Origin: an uncultured Clostridia bacterium
GTDB lineage: Bacteria > Bacillota > Clostridia > Christensenellales > HGM11417
Direction of reading: 5' to 3'
DNA: 64,000 nt
Assembly (NCBI GenBank): GCA_944332455.1
Contig: CALVJY010000011.1
Span: 1 to 64,000, forward strand
Part shown: piece by piece, positions 36,229-44,240 of the stretch
How the letters are laid out: each line of letters opens with the position of its first letter
How positions within the stretch are numbered: position 1 is the stretch's first letter
Program-made: the position numbers and the translations under genes
The notes under the pieces: model-generated
Seen by the model: only the letters and a program-made list of their open reading frames with translations
Told to the model about the DNA's origin: nothing
The model's database searches: none

Positions 36229-36990
36229 TTACCTGCTGCCCCAGGTCAGGCGGTACATCAGCACCGAGGCCGCCACCGCGGCGTTCAAGGACTCGCAGGT
36301 CTTTTGCATGGGCAGGCTGACCGTCCGGCCGCAGGCCGCCCGCAAAAATTCGGAGACCCCGTGGCTCTCGGAGCCGATGACCAGGCAGTGGGGAGATGGG
36401 ATCTCGGCCTCGAAGACGTTCTCGCCCCCCATGTCGGCGGCCAGCCGCCCGACGGCCGCGGTCAGGCTGACGGCCTCTTCTGCCGAAACTTCGTAAAGCG
36501 CGGGGAAAAAGACGCCGCTCATGCTGGCCCGCACGGCCTTGGGAGCATAGGGATCGGTGCAGCCGACCAGGTAGATCTGGCGGTAGCCGCAGGCGTTGGC
36601 CGTCCGCAGAATGCCGCCCAGGTTGCCGGGATCGGAGACGCCGTCCAGGATCAGACAGTTCCCCCTTGCCGGCTCGGGCATATGTTTCGGGATCTCGAGA
36701 GCCAGGCAGACGCCCTGGGGGGTGACGGCGTCGCAGAGGGTCTGAAAGAGCGGAGCGGTCAGGCGGTAGACCGGGCAGCGGCCTTCCAGCCGGCCGATCA
36801 AAGGGCCGAAGCGCTCCTCCTCCCCCTCCCGGACGAAGGCGGCCCGGACGGACAGGCCGAAGTCCAGCGCCTCGGCCGCCATTTTGGCGCCCTCGCACAG
36901 GTAGCAGCCCATGGCCCGGCGGTACTTTTTCTGCCCGCACTTGCAAAAGGACTTGAAGACGGGATTTTCGCGGGAGGAGATGGGGATCAT
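36229..36990 (-). CDS. TrmH/SpoU-family RNA 2'-O-methyltransferase
   Basis: 253 residues. N-terminal substrate-binding part (about 1-100), then a SPOUT knot with GVSDPGNLGGILRTANACG, VIGSESHGVS and SLPMQKTCESLNAAVAASV, the three SpoU motifs that bind S-adenosylmethionine. Its place after rplT matches the conserved rRNA methyltransferase of the Firmicutes infC-rpmI-rplT locus, so 23S rRNA is the likely target. Confidence 0.9.
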   Translation of the reverse strand: MIPISSRENPVFKSFCKCGQKKYRRAMGCYLCEGAKMAAEALDFGLSVRAAFVREGEEERFGPLIGRLEGRCPVYRLTAPLFQTLCDAVTPQGVCLALEIPKHMPEPARGNCLILDGVSDPGNLGGILRTANACGYRQIYLVGCTDPYAPKAVRASMSGVFFPALYEVSAEEAVSLTAAVGRLAADMGGENVFEAEIPSPHCLVIGSESHGVSEFLRAACGRTVSLPMQKTCESLNAAVAASVLMYRLTWGSR

Positions 36991-37061
36991 AAAACACCCT
37001 CAATAAAACGGAGAGCAGGACTTTCGAAAGAATCATCCTGCTCTGTCAGTCAAAAAAACAA

Positions 37062-37421
37062 TTACTTCGCAAGAGCGTTTTTGGCGCTGTCGCACAGGGC
37101 GGCAAAGGCGTCGGCGTTGTGGACGGCCATGTCCGCCAGGACCTTGCGGTTGAGGTCGATGTTGGCCACCTTCAGCCCGTGCATCAGCTTGCTGTAGGAC
37201 AGGCCGTTGATGCGGGCGGCGGCGTTGATGCGGGCGATCCACAGGGAGCGGAAATCCCGCTTTTTGAGCTTGCGGCCGATGTAGGCGTAGTTCAGGCTCT
37301 TCATGACCGCCTGACGGGCCACGCGGTACAGCTTGGATTTGGCGCCGAAGTAACCCTTAGCCAGCTTTAAAATTTTTCTTCTCTTCTTGACGGCGTTGAC
37401 GCCTCTTTTGATTCTTGCCAT
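37062..37421 (-). CDS. rplT: 50S ribosomal protein L20
   Basis: 119 residues, full length; early assembly protein of the large subunit and, in Bacillus, the repressor of its own operon. [19 protein letters not shown] start and [16 protein letters not shown] are typical. GGAGGG precedes the ATG; 14 bp after rpmI. Confidence 0.98.
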   Translation of the reverse strand: MARIKRGVNAVKKRRKILKLAKGYFGAKSKLYRVARQAVMKSLNYAYIGRKLKKRDFRSLWIARINAAARINGLSYSKLMHGLKVANIDLNRKVLADMAVHNADAFAALCDSAKNALAK

Positions 37422-37435
37422 TTTTCAACCCTCCG

Positions 37436-37636
37436 TTAGGCTTTGTAAGGGATCATCAGCTTGATGTTCTTTTCCTGGGCCGGCGCAGCGAAGGCCGGTT
37501 TTCTCAGGTTCCGCTTTCTCTTGCGGTCCTTCTTGTTCAGGATGTGGTTTTTGTTCTGCTTGGCGCGCTTGACCTTGCCCGATCCGGTCACGGAAAATCT
37601 TTTGGCGGACGCGCGATGGGTTTTTTGTTTCGGCAT
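37436..37636 (-). CDS. rpmI: 50S ribosomal protein L35
   Basis: 66-residue basic protein. [24 protein letters not shown] is the standard N-terminus. AGGAGG lies just upstream. Lies between infC and rplT, the universal order. Confidence 0.98.
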   Translation of the reverse strand: MPKQKTHRASAKRFSVTGSGKVKRAKQNKNHILNKKDRKRKRNLRKPAFAAPAQEKNIKLMIPYKA

Positions 37637-37666
37637 GGTATGACCTCCTGTTGTCGTTCGTTGTTT

Positions 37667-38179
37667 TTACTTGGCGGCGGCGGGTGCCAGGATCATCATG
37701 ATGAAGCGGCCCTCGGTGGTGGGCTTGCGCTCCATCACCCCGACGTCGGACAGGTTTTCGAAAAACTGCTTCATGACGTCCAGACCCAGCTCCGAATGCG
37801 TCATCTGACGCCCGCGGAGCTTGATGGAGACCTTGACTTTGTTCCCCCCCACCAGAAATTTGCGGACTTGTTTGGCTTTTACTTCAAGATCGTGGTCGTC
37901 GATGGTCATGGACAGGCGCATTTCCTTCATCTCCACGGTCTTCTGGTTCTTGCGGGCCTCTTTTTCCTTTTTGATGGCCTCGAACCGGTACTTGCCGTAG
38001 TCCATGATCTTGCAGACGGGCGGCACCGCGGTGGGCGAGATCTTGACCAGATCCAGCTCCTTCTGATCGGCCATCTGCTGGGCCTCGTAGCCGGAGACAA
38101 TGCCCAGCTGCTGCCCGTTCTCATCAATTAACCTCACTTCTCTGTCACGGATCGCGTGATTGATCTGCAGCTCTTTAAT
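37667..38179 (-). CDS. infC: Translation initiation factor IF-3 (ATT start)
   Basis: 170 residues when started at the ATT codon 38179-38177. The upstream sequence GGAGG, 9 nt, ATT AAA GAG CTG CAG gives I-K-E-L-Q-I-N-H-A-I-R-D-R-E-V-R-L-I-D, which aligns with the normal IF-3 N-terminus; the only conventional start nearby (GTG at 38137) would cut off this conserved part and has no ribosome binding site. AUU starts on infC are the known basis of IF-3 autoregulation. IF-3 prevents subunit joining and checks the initiator codon. The rest of the protein (KISPTAVPPVCKIMDYGKY etc.) is standard. Confidence 0.93.
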   Translation of the reverse strand: MKELQINHAIRDREVRLIDENGQQLGIVSGYEAQQMADQKELDLVKISPTAVPPVCKIMDYGKYRFEAIKKEKEARKNQKTVEMKEMRLSMTIDDHDLEVKAKQVRKFLVGGNKVKVSIKLRGRQMTHSELGLDVMKQFFENLSDVGVMERKPTTEGRFIMMILAPAAAK

Positions 38180-38355
38180 CGTAAAATACCTCCAAACAAA
38201 TTCTTATTTCACGGTTGCCCGAAAAATAACAAAAGAGACGGCGTGAATCCACCCGTCCCGGACAAAAGACGCCCCGCAATGCGGCGCCAGAGATTTTTGT
38301 CGGCAACCCCCTGGGCGTGAGCCGGAGGTGAGAGACGGATGGCCTCTGCTTTCGT
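38180..38355 (-). ncRNA. Candidate L20-type leader of infC-rpmI-rplT
   Basis: The transcript starting near 38354 has a leader of about 175 nt before the infC start. Its 3' part forms GACGG...CCGTC followed by TCTTTTGTTATTTT, a terminator-like hairpin. Firmicutes control this operon by L20-binding leaders with a terminator; position and layout fit, but I could not confirm the L20-binding motifs. Confidence 0.5.
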
Positions 38356-38360
38356 CTACT

Positions 38361-38390
38361 ATTATATCCCAAACGGGCCGAAAATGTCAA
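38361..38390 (-). promoter_or_regulatory. infC operon promoter
   Basis: Minus strand: TTGACA (38390-38385), 18-nt spacer, TATAAT (38366-38361). Confidence 0.85.
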
Positions 38391-38686
38391 CTGTTTTGAG
38401 CCGGATTTTTACCGGACTCTTTCCCTGTTTGGGAAACTTTGAAAAAATCCCGGAAAACTGCCGGATCAAGCGCCTGCATCAAACTGCCGCGCTCGATAAA
38501 TCTGGTGACTCTTTCCGGTTTTTCGGCCCGGAGCACCAGCTTTCCGGTGATCTCATGGGCGGGCGCTGCCGGAGCGGCCGGCCCGACCGGTCCCGCAGGG
38601 CCTGCCGGTCCCAGCGCCGTTACCGGCCGAAGCCGCGGTCGGCAAAGGAAAGCTGACGCCGTAAGGATCCCTCGCCCCGGATGATC
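38391..38686 (-). other. Gap after tilS, in-frame open
   Basis: No independent gene is supported. The tilS frame stays open after its TAA for 99 codons (to a TGA at 38387-38389), encoding a Pro/Gly/Ala-rich stretch and then a charged, protein-like segment. On the plus strand the same GC-rich part reads as a short collagen-like GPTGPAGPAG string without a ribosome binding site. Confidence 0.4.
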
Positions 38687-40030
38687 TTACAGCACGGAAT
38701 AGTCGCAGGCGAGGGCGCAGCAGACCGCTTCTGTGCTGCCGTCCACCCGGACTTTGTCGGAGATCTCCAGCCCGAAGACGATCAGCACCTCCCTCCCGTC
38801 GCAGAGCAGGGGGATGATCGGGCGAAGCCCTGTGGGGATCTTCCGGTCGGTGAACCAGTCCCCCAGATTCTTGGTGCCGCCGCCGAATTTGGTAAACCGG
38901 TCGCCCGCGCGCACAAATCGCACCACGGCGCCTTGGGGGATCCTGCCGCCGTCGAATTTCAGCGCCTTCAGGGGAAGTTCGGAAGAAAGCTTCCTCAACC
39001 TTTCCAGCTCCCCCTCCAGCTCCCGCTCCGGACAGAGGCGCACGATCTGCCCGCCGTAAGATCCGGCAAGCCGGCGCGCAAAGTCTTCATAGGGCGCCTC
39101 TCCGTCCTCCCGGTCCCGTTCGGCCAGGATGCGGATCCTCCCCTCTTCCCGGAAGGCGGTAAGGCCCAGAAATTCAAATTTTTTGCCGTTTCGGGCAAAT
39201 TGCAGTTCATACAGCCGCTCGAGCTGTTCGCTCGTGTAGTCCCTTTTCCGACAGCGGCCGGCGAGGATCTGCACGGCGGCGCGGCGGAACAGGACCTTCT
39301 CCTCGCAGTGCGCGATGCAAAAGCCTGTTGCCTCTCCCCCCGACAGCAGGGAGGCCGCCTGCCCTTCCAGGTAGGCCTCGTCCTCGGCGGCCAGGCGGGA
39401 AAAGCGGTAAATGGCCCCCGCCGCTCCCGGCACCGCGCTTTCCAGCTCGGGCAGCACGCAATGCCGGATCCTGTTGCGGGTGCAGTCCGTCCCGAAGTTG
39501 GTCTCGTCATCCACATAGGGGACGCCGTTTGCGGCGACATATTCGTCTATTTCCGCCCGGGTGCAGGCGATCAGCGGGCGGATCAGCCCAAAGGGCCTGC
39601 CCGCAAGCGCGCTCAGGTCCCGGTCGGTGATGCCCTCCATGCCCTTCAGGGCGGCGCCGCGGGCCAGGTTGAACAGCACCGTTTCGGCGTTGTCGTTCAG
39701 GTGGTGGGCGGTGGCCACGCAGTCGCAGCGTTCGGCCTCTTTCAGGTAGCAGGCCAGCCGCCACGCCCGCGCCTCCCCCTCGCCGGCCAGCTCTCGGTCG
39801 GCGGCGTAGCGGGAGAGGGGGACGCCGATCTCCCGGCAGTGATCGGCCACGAAGGCGCTCTCGCCCGCCGAAGTCGGGCGCATGCCGTGGTCGCAGTTCA
39901 GGGCGGTGAGCGTGATGCCGTACTCGGCCGCGTGGGCGTGCAGGCAGTGGAGCAGCGCCATGGAGTCCCGCCCCCCCGAAACCGCCACGCAGATCTTCAG
40001 GTTTGCGTACTTGCGCAAATTGACGTTCAT
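38687..40030 (-). CDS. tilS: tRNA(Ile)-lysidine synthase
   Basis: Converts C34 of tRNA-Ile(CAU) to lysidine, so the tRNA reads AUA. 447 residues. N-terminal PP-loop ATPase with AVSGGRDSMALLH (residues 14-26), HHLNDNAET and a C-terminal TilS_C-like region ending near residue 440. The N-terminal SGGxDS motif and length are normal. The stop is TAA, but the frame beyond it stays open. Confidence 0.94.
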   Translation of the reverse strand: MNVNLRKYANLKICVAVSGGRDSMALLHCLHAHAAEYGITLTALNCDHGMRPTSAGESAFVADHCREIGVPLSRYAADRELAGEGEARAWRLACYLKEAERCDCVATAHHLNDNAETVLFNLARGAALKGMEGITDRDLSALAGRPFGLIRPLIACTRAEIDEYVAANGVPYVDDETNFGTDCTRNRIRHCVLPELESAVPGAAGAIYRFSRLAAEDEAYLEGQAASLLSGGEATGFCIAHCEEKVLFRRAAVQILAGRCRKRDYTSEQLERLYELQFARNGKKFEFLGLTAFREEGRIRILAERDREDGEAPYEDFARRLAGSYGGQIVRLCPERELEGELERLRKLSSELPLKALKFDGGRIPQGAVVRFVRAGDRFTKFGGGTKNLGDWFTDRKIPTGLRPIIPLLCDGREVLIVFGLEISDKVRVDGSTEAVCCALACDYSVL

Positions 40031-40107
40031 AGGTCTTTCCCGCTTTTTCCGGCCTCTGCCGGTTTTTGTGACCCGGGCTTTTCCCCTCTGTGGGGTCCGA
40101 AAAAGAA

Positions 40108-40136
40108 AAAGAGAAGGGAACCAGGCCCTTCTCTTT
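40108..40136 (-). terminator. rpmE terminator
   Basis: AAAGAGAAGGG, 7-nt loop, CCCTTCTCTTT, followed on the minus strand by TTCTTTTT; starts 4 bp after the rpmE stop. Confidence 0.9.
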
Positions 40137-40140
40137 CAGA

Positions 40141-40341
40141 TCACATACCGTATCTCTTTTTGAACTTGTCGACCCGGCCGCCGGTGTCCACCAGCTTCTG
40201 CTTGCCGGTGAAGAAGGGATGGCACTTGGAGCAGACGTCCACCCGGATGTCCCCTTTCTTGGTCGACCCGGTCTTGAAGGTCTCGCCGCAAGCGCAGATC
40301 ACGTTGACCTCGTAGTACTCGGGATGTATATTCTCTTTCAT
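40141..40341 (-). CDS. rpmE: 50S ribosomal protein L31, zinc-binding type
   Basis: 66 residues. Starts [12 protein letters not shown]; the zinc ligands are CACG (residues 16-18) and [10 protein letters not shown] near residue 37, so it is the C+ form, which in other bacteria is replaced by a C- paralogue under zinc limitation. Single-gene unit with its own promoter and terminator. Confidence 0.97.
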   Translation of the reverse strand: MKENIHPEYYEVNVICACGETFKTGSTKKGDIRVDVCSKCHPFFTGKQKLVDTGGRVDKFKKRYGM

Positions 40342-40383
40342 CGCGTTTCACCTGCCTTCTGTCATTTTTTACATGCATGGTCT

Positions 40384-40412
40384 ATTATAAAAGATTTCGC
40401 CGGCTTTGTCAA
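40384..40412 (-). promoter_or_regulatory. rpmE promoter
   Basis: Minus strand: TTGACA (40412-40407), 17-nt spacer, TATAAT (40389-40384). Confidence 0.88.
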
Positions 40413-40497
40413 CTGTTTTGGCCCGGTTTTCCTCTTTTTCCGCTTTTCCTCTGCCGGAACCCTTCCATGCCCGGGCCTCTGATCCGGAGCGCTTCAG

Positions 40498-40932
40498 CTA
40501 ATTAAGATAAATCCTGTAACTGGGGCTGGCGCTCTGCACGTCCTCCCTCTGCTCCAACAGAGCGACTGCCCGAAGAACGTTCTTCTTGGAAGGGTTGGCC
40601 AAACGAAGGCTTAAGATCCGTTTGAACTCCTCCACGTTGACCAGCATTTCCCGGTCGGTCGGGATCCCCTTGATCTTTTTCTCCACCCAGTCTACGGTAA
40701 ACGAAGTAAGATCGACCACCTCGTCCAGTTCCACCTCCGGAAAATCCTCCGGCCCGTAATCGAGGAACTGCCGTGTCGCCTCCTTCGTCAGCACAATGAT
40801 CACTCTGTCATTTGCAAAGTCCTCGTTGCACAAATCATCGATCTCGCTCCGATCTGACACGCCGGAGAACATGAACAGTCCGAGAAATGCGCAAAGCACA
40901 CATAAGGTCAAACTCTTCTGAACTTTTTTCAT
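40498..40932 (-). CDS. Secreted protein of unknown function (pair member 2)
   Basis: 144 residues. MKKVQKSLTLCVLCAFLGLFMF is a signal peptide; GGGGAGG precedes the ATG, so an upstream in-frame start is not used. The mature part contains NDRVIIVLTKEATRQFL and ends in a ARQ/AL-rich helix and SASPSYRIYLN, a layout resembling the alpha/beta propeptide-inhibitor fold (I9-like) of subtilase proregions, without a protease attached. It resembles the upstream gene in the same segment (DRVNVIV...). Base composition is lower in GC than its neighbours. Confidence 0.75.
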   Translation of the reverse strand: MKKVQKSLTLCVLCAFLGLFMFSGVSDRSEIDDLCNEDFANDRVIIVLTKEATRQFLDYGPEDFPEVELDEVVDLTSFTVDWVEKKIKGIPTDREMLVNVEEFKRILSLRLANPSKKNVLRAVALLEQREDVQSASPSYRIYLN

Positions 40933-40955
40933 GAATTTTCCTCCCCTGAATATTT

Positions 40956-41369
40956 TCAAGCTGTTTCGATCATACCGATTGAAGCAGAAGCACGATGGTT
41001 CCCGGTCACGGCTTGAGACGGATTTCCCGTTTCGATCACGCTATTTGGAACGGAAGAAGCGCTTACCACAAAATCCAGCGTTTCAAAGTGGGCGATGGCC
41101 TGCTCCACCCTTCTCCGCCCCGTCCTCTTCAGAAATACCGTCAAAGCTCCTACTTCCAGATTTTCAAACCAAGAGACATTAAATTCGATCCGATCGATGT
41201 TATCCCAGCCAAGATCTTCGGCCGTAATCGTCTCTGACAAAAAGGCCTCTTTCATTTGGGCATTTACGATGACGTTGACTCTGTCGGTATAAATATCCTC
41301 CTCTCCGCAGCCGAATCCCGACATCCCGAAAGCCAGAAGAATGGCCAAAAGAACGGCAATTTTTTTCAT
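40956..41369 (-). CDS. Secreted or lipid-anchored protein of unknown function (pair member 1)
   Basis: 137 residues. Signal peptide MKKIAVLLAILLAFGMSGFGC with a possible lipobox cysteine. Mature part: DRVNVIVNAQMKEAFL, then a helix ending HFETLDFVVSASSVP, similar in order to the next gene (strand, helix, RV--A--hFE-LD-V-SA). The two probably arose by duplication and form an operon (23 bp apart) from the promoter at 41425-41453. No known domain is certain. Confidence 0.7.
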   Translation of the reverse strand: MKKIAVLLAILLAFGMSGFGCGEEDIYTDRVNVIVNAQMKEAFLSETITAEDLGWDNIDRIEFNVSWFENLEVGALTVFLKRTGRRRVEQAIAHFETLDFVVSASSVPNSVIETGNPSQAVTGNHRASASIGMIETA

Positions 41370-41424
41370 GACTTTCCCCTCCGAATTTTTTATTTTTTTA
41401 CGGCGAAGATCCCGGTTCGCCTTT

Positions 41425-41453
41425 ATTTTAACACATCGGTCCGGCGTTGTCAA
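41425..41453 (-). promoter_or_regulatory. Promoter of the secreted pair
   Basis: Minus strand: TTGACA (41453-41448), 17-nt spacer, TAAAAT (41430-41425). Confidence 0.8.
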
Positions 41454-41550
41454 TACCCCTTTTGAAAAAAGCTGAAATTTGTCAGACAGATCCCCGCACT
41501 TTTTCACAAAAAACTGCCGAGCCGCGGGTCATTTTTAAAAGGAGTGCCGC

Positions 41551-41700
41551 ATGAAGGGGCTTTCCTGCAAGATACGCTCATTCGAGCCGCTTTACGGGCC
41601 GCTTTTCATGAAAGAAGATCTGTCTTTTACGCTCTTTCGGGAACTCCCCGAAAAAAGGACACCGAGCTTTTTCGGAATAAACCGGAATTTTCCCGCCTGA
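41551..41700 (+). CDS. Possible small protein, 49 residues
   Basis: ATG preceded by AAAAGGAG at 6 nt. Starts MKGLSCKIRSFEPLYG, contains a Phe-rich middle and ends FPA; no recognised domain, no signal peptide. No clear promoter. It lies in a 420-bp gap otherwise filled only by two promoters. Coding status is uncertain; the ribosome binding site is the main support. Confidence 0.35.
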   Translation: MKGLSCKIRSFEPLYGPLFMKEDLSFTLFRELPEKRTPSFFGINRNFPA

Positions 41701-41755
41701 AAGTTGGAAAAGTTTGGACAAACTGCCCAAATCTTCGCCAGCCGCCCCCAATAAG

Positions 41756-41784
41756 TTGTCAAAATCCGAACTTTGGACTATAAT
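41756..41784 (+). promoter_or_regulatory. Promoter of the MDR dehydrogenase, leaderless layout
   Basis: TTGTCA (41756-41761), 17-nt spacer, TATAAT (41779-41784). The ATG is at 41791, where transcription is expected to start, so the mRNA would have no 5' leader. Confidence 0.8.
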
Positions 41785-41790
41785 GTGTTT

Positions 41791-42819
41791 ATGAAAAGCT
41801 ATGTCCTGACACAACCCCGAACGCTGGAATTTCTCAATGCGCCCGCCGTGCCGGTCCCGCCCGACTGCGCCAAAGTGCGGATCACGCATGCGGCGCTCTC
41901 GCCCTCGGACCTCAGCCTGTACCTGGGCAGGACGCCGGGCGCGGCCTATCCCATGATCCCCTCCCGCCAGGGGCTGGGCATCATCAGCGAGATCGAGGAG
42001 AACAACATCTACGGCCTGAAGCGGGGAGACCGGGTGTACATCAACCCCTACCGGGCCTGCGGCGAATGTTTCGAGTGCAAGACCGGACAGCCCCGGCACT
42101 GCCGCAACCTTCAGATCATGGGGGTCAACACCGACGGCTTTTTGCGGGACTTCGCGGTGGCCGGCCTGTCCAGCCTGATCCCGCTGCCCGAGCAGGTCAA
42201 CGAGGAAGAGGCCCTGTTTTCGGAATACATCTCCATGGCCATCGAGGTGCTGGACAGCCTGAACCTGGAAAAGGGCGATCACGTGGTGGTCGTGGGCGGG
42301 GACACCCTGGGGAACATCCTCTGCCAGCTGTGCATCTACTACCAGTGCGTGCCCGTGCTGGTGGACCGCAACCGCCGCAACCTGGACATCGCCGAGGCCT
42401 CGGGGGTCTACTACACCGTGGCCGACGAGCTTTCGGCCGAGCAGTTCGTCAACCAGGTCACCGGGGGGCGAAGGGCCAAACACCTCATCTTTGTCCCCGG
42501 CACCCGCGCCGACATCAACACCGTGGTGCGCTATGCCGCCCCGGGCGCCGACCTCGCCGTGGCGGGCTATCTGGACGCCGAAATGGACCTGAAGCTCTCC
42601 CCCGCCGTGGTCCGGCAGCTGCGCGTGCTGACTTTTTGCAACGGCTTTAACGAGCTGCGCTCCGCCCTGAACATGCTGGTCAACAAGTCGGTCCGGCTGG
42701 ACGGCCTGCGCTCGGGCAAAATTTCCTTCAAGGAGGCCCCCGCCCTGTTTGAATCCCAGGCCGAGGCCTTCGAGCGCGACGAGATCTTTCAGTACACCGT
42801 GGACGTCATGGCGGACTGA
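41791..42819 (+). CDS. MDR-superfamily (alcohol dehydrogenase-like) protein
   Basis: 342 residues. GroES-like N-terminal half and Rossmann half (VVVVGGDTLGNILCQL). The structural-zinc lobe CGECFECKTGQPRHC (four Cys, about residues 88-105) is intact, but the catalytic zinc cysteine is absent (usual CGSD position reads SPSD) and the usual GHE motif reads RQGLG. It may therefore be a non-zinc-catalysed reductase or an NAD(P)-binding protein. Start chosen at 41791: an in-frame TTG upstream lies inside the promoter. Confidence 0.85.
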   Translation: MKSYVLTQPRTLEFLNAPAVPVPPDCAKVRITHAALSPSDLSLYLGRTPGAAYPMIPSRQGLGIISEIEENNIYGLKRGDRVYINPYRACGECFECKTGQPRHCRNLQIMGVNTDGFLRDFAVAGLSSLIPLPEQVNEEEALFSEYISMAIEVLDSLNLEKGDHVVVVGGDTLGNILCQLCIYYQCVPVLVDRNRRNLDIAEASGVYYTVADELSAEQFVNQVTGGRRAKHLIFVPGTRADINTVVRYAAPGADLAVAGYLDAEMDLKLSPAVVRQLRVLTFCNGFNELRSALNMLVNKSVRLDGLRSGKISFKEAPALFESQAEAFERDEIFQYTVDVMAD

Positions 42820-42838
42820 GAACCTGACTTTTCCCCCG

Positions 42839-42865
42839 AGCCCGACCGGCCCTTCCGATCGGGCT
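42839..42865 (+). terminator. Terminator after the MDR gene
   Basis: AGCCCGA...TCGGGCT stem, followed by TGTTCTTT; T-tract is imperfect. Confidence 0.6.
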
Positions 42866-42917
42866 TGTTCTTTAAGGGCCGCCCTTCGGCCCCTTTTACG
42901 CCTGACAAGGACCTTCC

Positions 42918-43928
42918 ATGAAAAAACCGCCCTCCATGCTCTATCTGCGGGAGACCCCGCTGCAATCGGCCTTCATCTTTTACCTGTTCGTCATCGGACT
43001 GGTGTGTATCCCCGTCAACTTTCTGGGGGCGATCTTCACGCCGGACGAGACCCTGCAGTCCCTGATCGGGATCGCCGTCAGCCGGGCGGTCTTTTTCGTG
43101 CTCATGCTGCTCTGCCTTCGCCATCTGGGCTTTTCCCGGCTGCTCCGGCCCAACGGCGTCTCCCTGGGCCGATGCTTTCTGCTCAGCCTGCCCGCCCTGG
43201 CGGTGGCCGTCAACAACGCCCCGCTGATCGAGCTGATCACCGGGCAGGCCTCGATCTCCCCCACGCCCGCTGCCGTCGTCCTGTTCGCCCTGCAGTGCCT
43301 GTTCGTGGGCGCCTTCGAGGAGACCGCCTTCCGGGGGGTCATCTTTCCCCTGGTGCTGGAAAAGACGGGGACCGAAGGCTTAGGCAAGTGGAAGGGCGTG
43401 ATCTTTTCGGCCGCCCTGTTCGGACTGGTGCACCTGGTCAACCTGCTGGGCGGAGGGGGGATCGGCAGCGTGGCCATGCAGATCGGCTACTCCTTTCTGC
43501 TGGGCGCCCTGCTGGCCATTCTGCTGTATGCCGGAGTCCCGCTGTGGTTCGCGGTGGCCGTACACGCCCTGTACAACTTCTGCGGGATGTCCTTTGACAC
43601 CCTGGGCGGCGCGGGCATCCAGTGGAGCGCGGCCCGCATCGCGCTGACCGCCGTGCTGGCCGTGCTCGCCGGCATTTACGCCCTGATCCTGCTGCACCGC
43701 TCGGGCCCGGGGCCGGCGGACGCCCTGCTTGGCGACTTTCCCGTTCCCAAGCGGGAGAAAGGCAAAAAAGAGGACGGTCGAGCGAAGGAAGCCGGAAACT
43801 CCCCGAATGGGGCAGAAACTCAAACAGAGCCCCAAAAGGCCCCGGATGGAGACGAATTCCGGCCGGAGGCGGCGAACGCCCCGGAAGAAAGCCGGGATCC
43901 CGGATCAGATCCTCCGCCGGAGGTCTGA
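42918..43928 (+). CDS. CPBP-family intramembrane glutamic endopeptidase
   Basis: 336 residues with about eight hydrophobic helices. The CPBP (Abi/CAAX-protease) motifs are EExxxR (EETAFRG, about residue 135), FGLVHLVN and the later HALYNF. Family members cleave near membranes and act in bacteriocin immunity or protein processing. The C-terminal 60 residues are a charged, disordered tail (KREKGKKEDGRAKEAGN...), unusual for the family. Confidence 0.9.
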   Translation: MKKPPSMLYLRETPLQSAFIFYLFVIGLVCIPVNFLGAIFTPDETLQSLIGIAVSRAVFFVLMLLCLRHLGFSRLLRPNGVSLGRCFLLSLPALAVAVNNAPLIELITGQASISPTPAAVVLFALQCLFVGAFEETAFRGVIFPLVLEKTGTEGLGKWKGVIFSAALFGLVHLVNLLGGGGIGSVAMQIGYSFLLGALLAILLYAGVPLWFAVAVHALYNFCGMSFDTLGGAGIQWSAARIALTAVLAVLAGIYALILLHRSGPGPADALLGDFPVPKREKGKKEDGRAKEAGNSPNGAETQTEPQKAPDGDEFRPEAANAPEESRDPGSDPPPEV

Positions 43929-44240
43929 GGCCGGGTCGCTCCCGCACCCGCCGATTCTCGTCCGGAGCCTGAAAGCGAAAACCGCTGTTTCCGCCTAGGG
44001 GCAGACGCGTCCTGCCGTGATGGTTCCTTATAAGCGAAAAATATTCCAAAAAGTCTCCGGCCTGTCGGTCCCGGAGGCTTTTGACGAAACGCAGGGCTAT
44101 CCTCCTCAAGACGATCCTCGTTCTGAAAAGATTTCGGAATTTCCCAATAAAATCCTTCGCCGCCGTGTCTAAATGACAGAACCCCTTCCGATTCCTTTGA
44201 ACATTCAGAGGACGCCGGTCCGGAATAAGGAGGTGAACAG
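43929..44240. other. Gap with a possible 50-codon remnant
   Basis: A plus-strand frame 44020-44172 (starting MVPYKRKIFQKVSGLSVPEA) looks protein-like but has no clear ribosome binding site; it may be a fragment. Nothing else is supported. Confidence 0.3.

Noticed and set aside
38439..38684. Collagen-like plus-strand ORF
   Set aside because: Only six GXY triplets, arising from a GGCCGG-rich stretch; no ribosome binding site or secretion signal.
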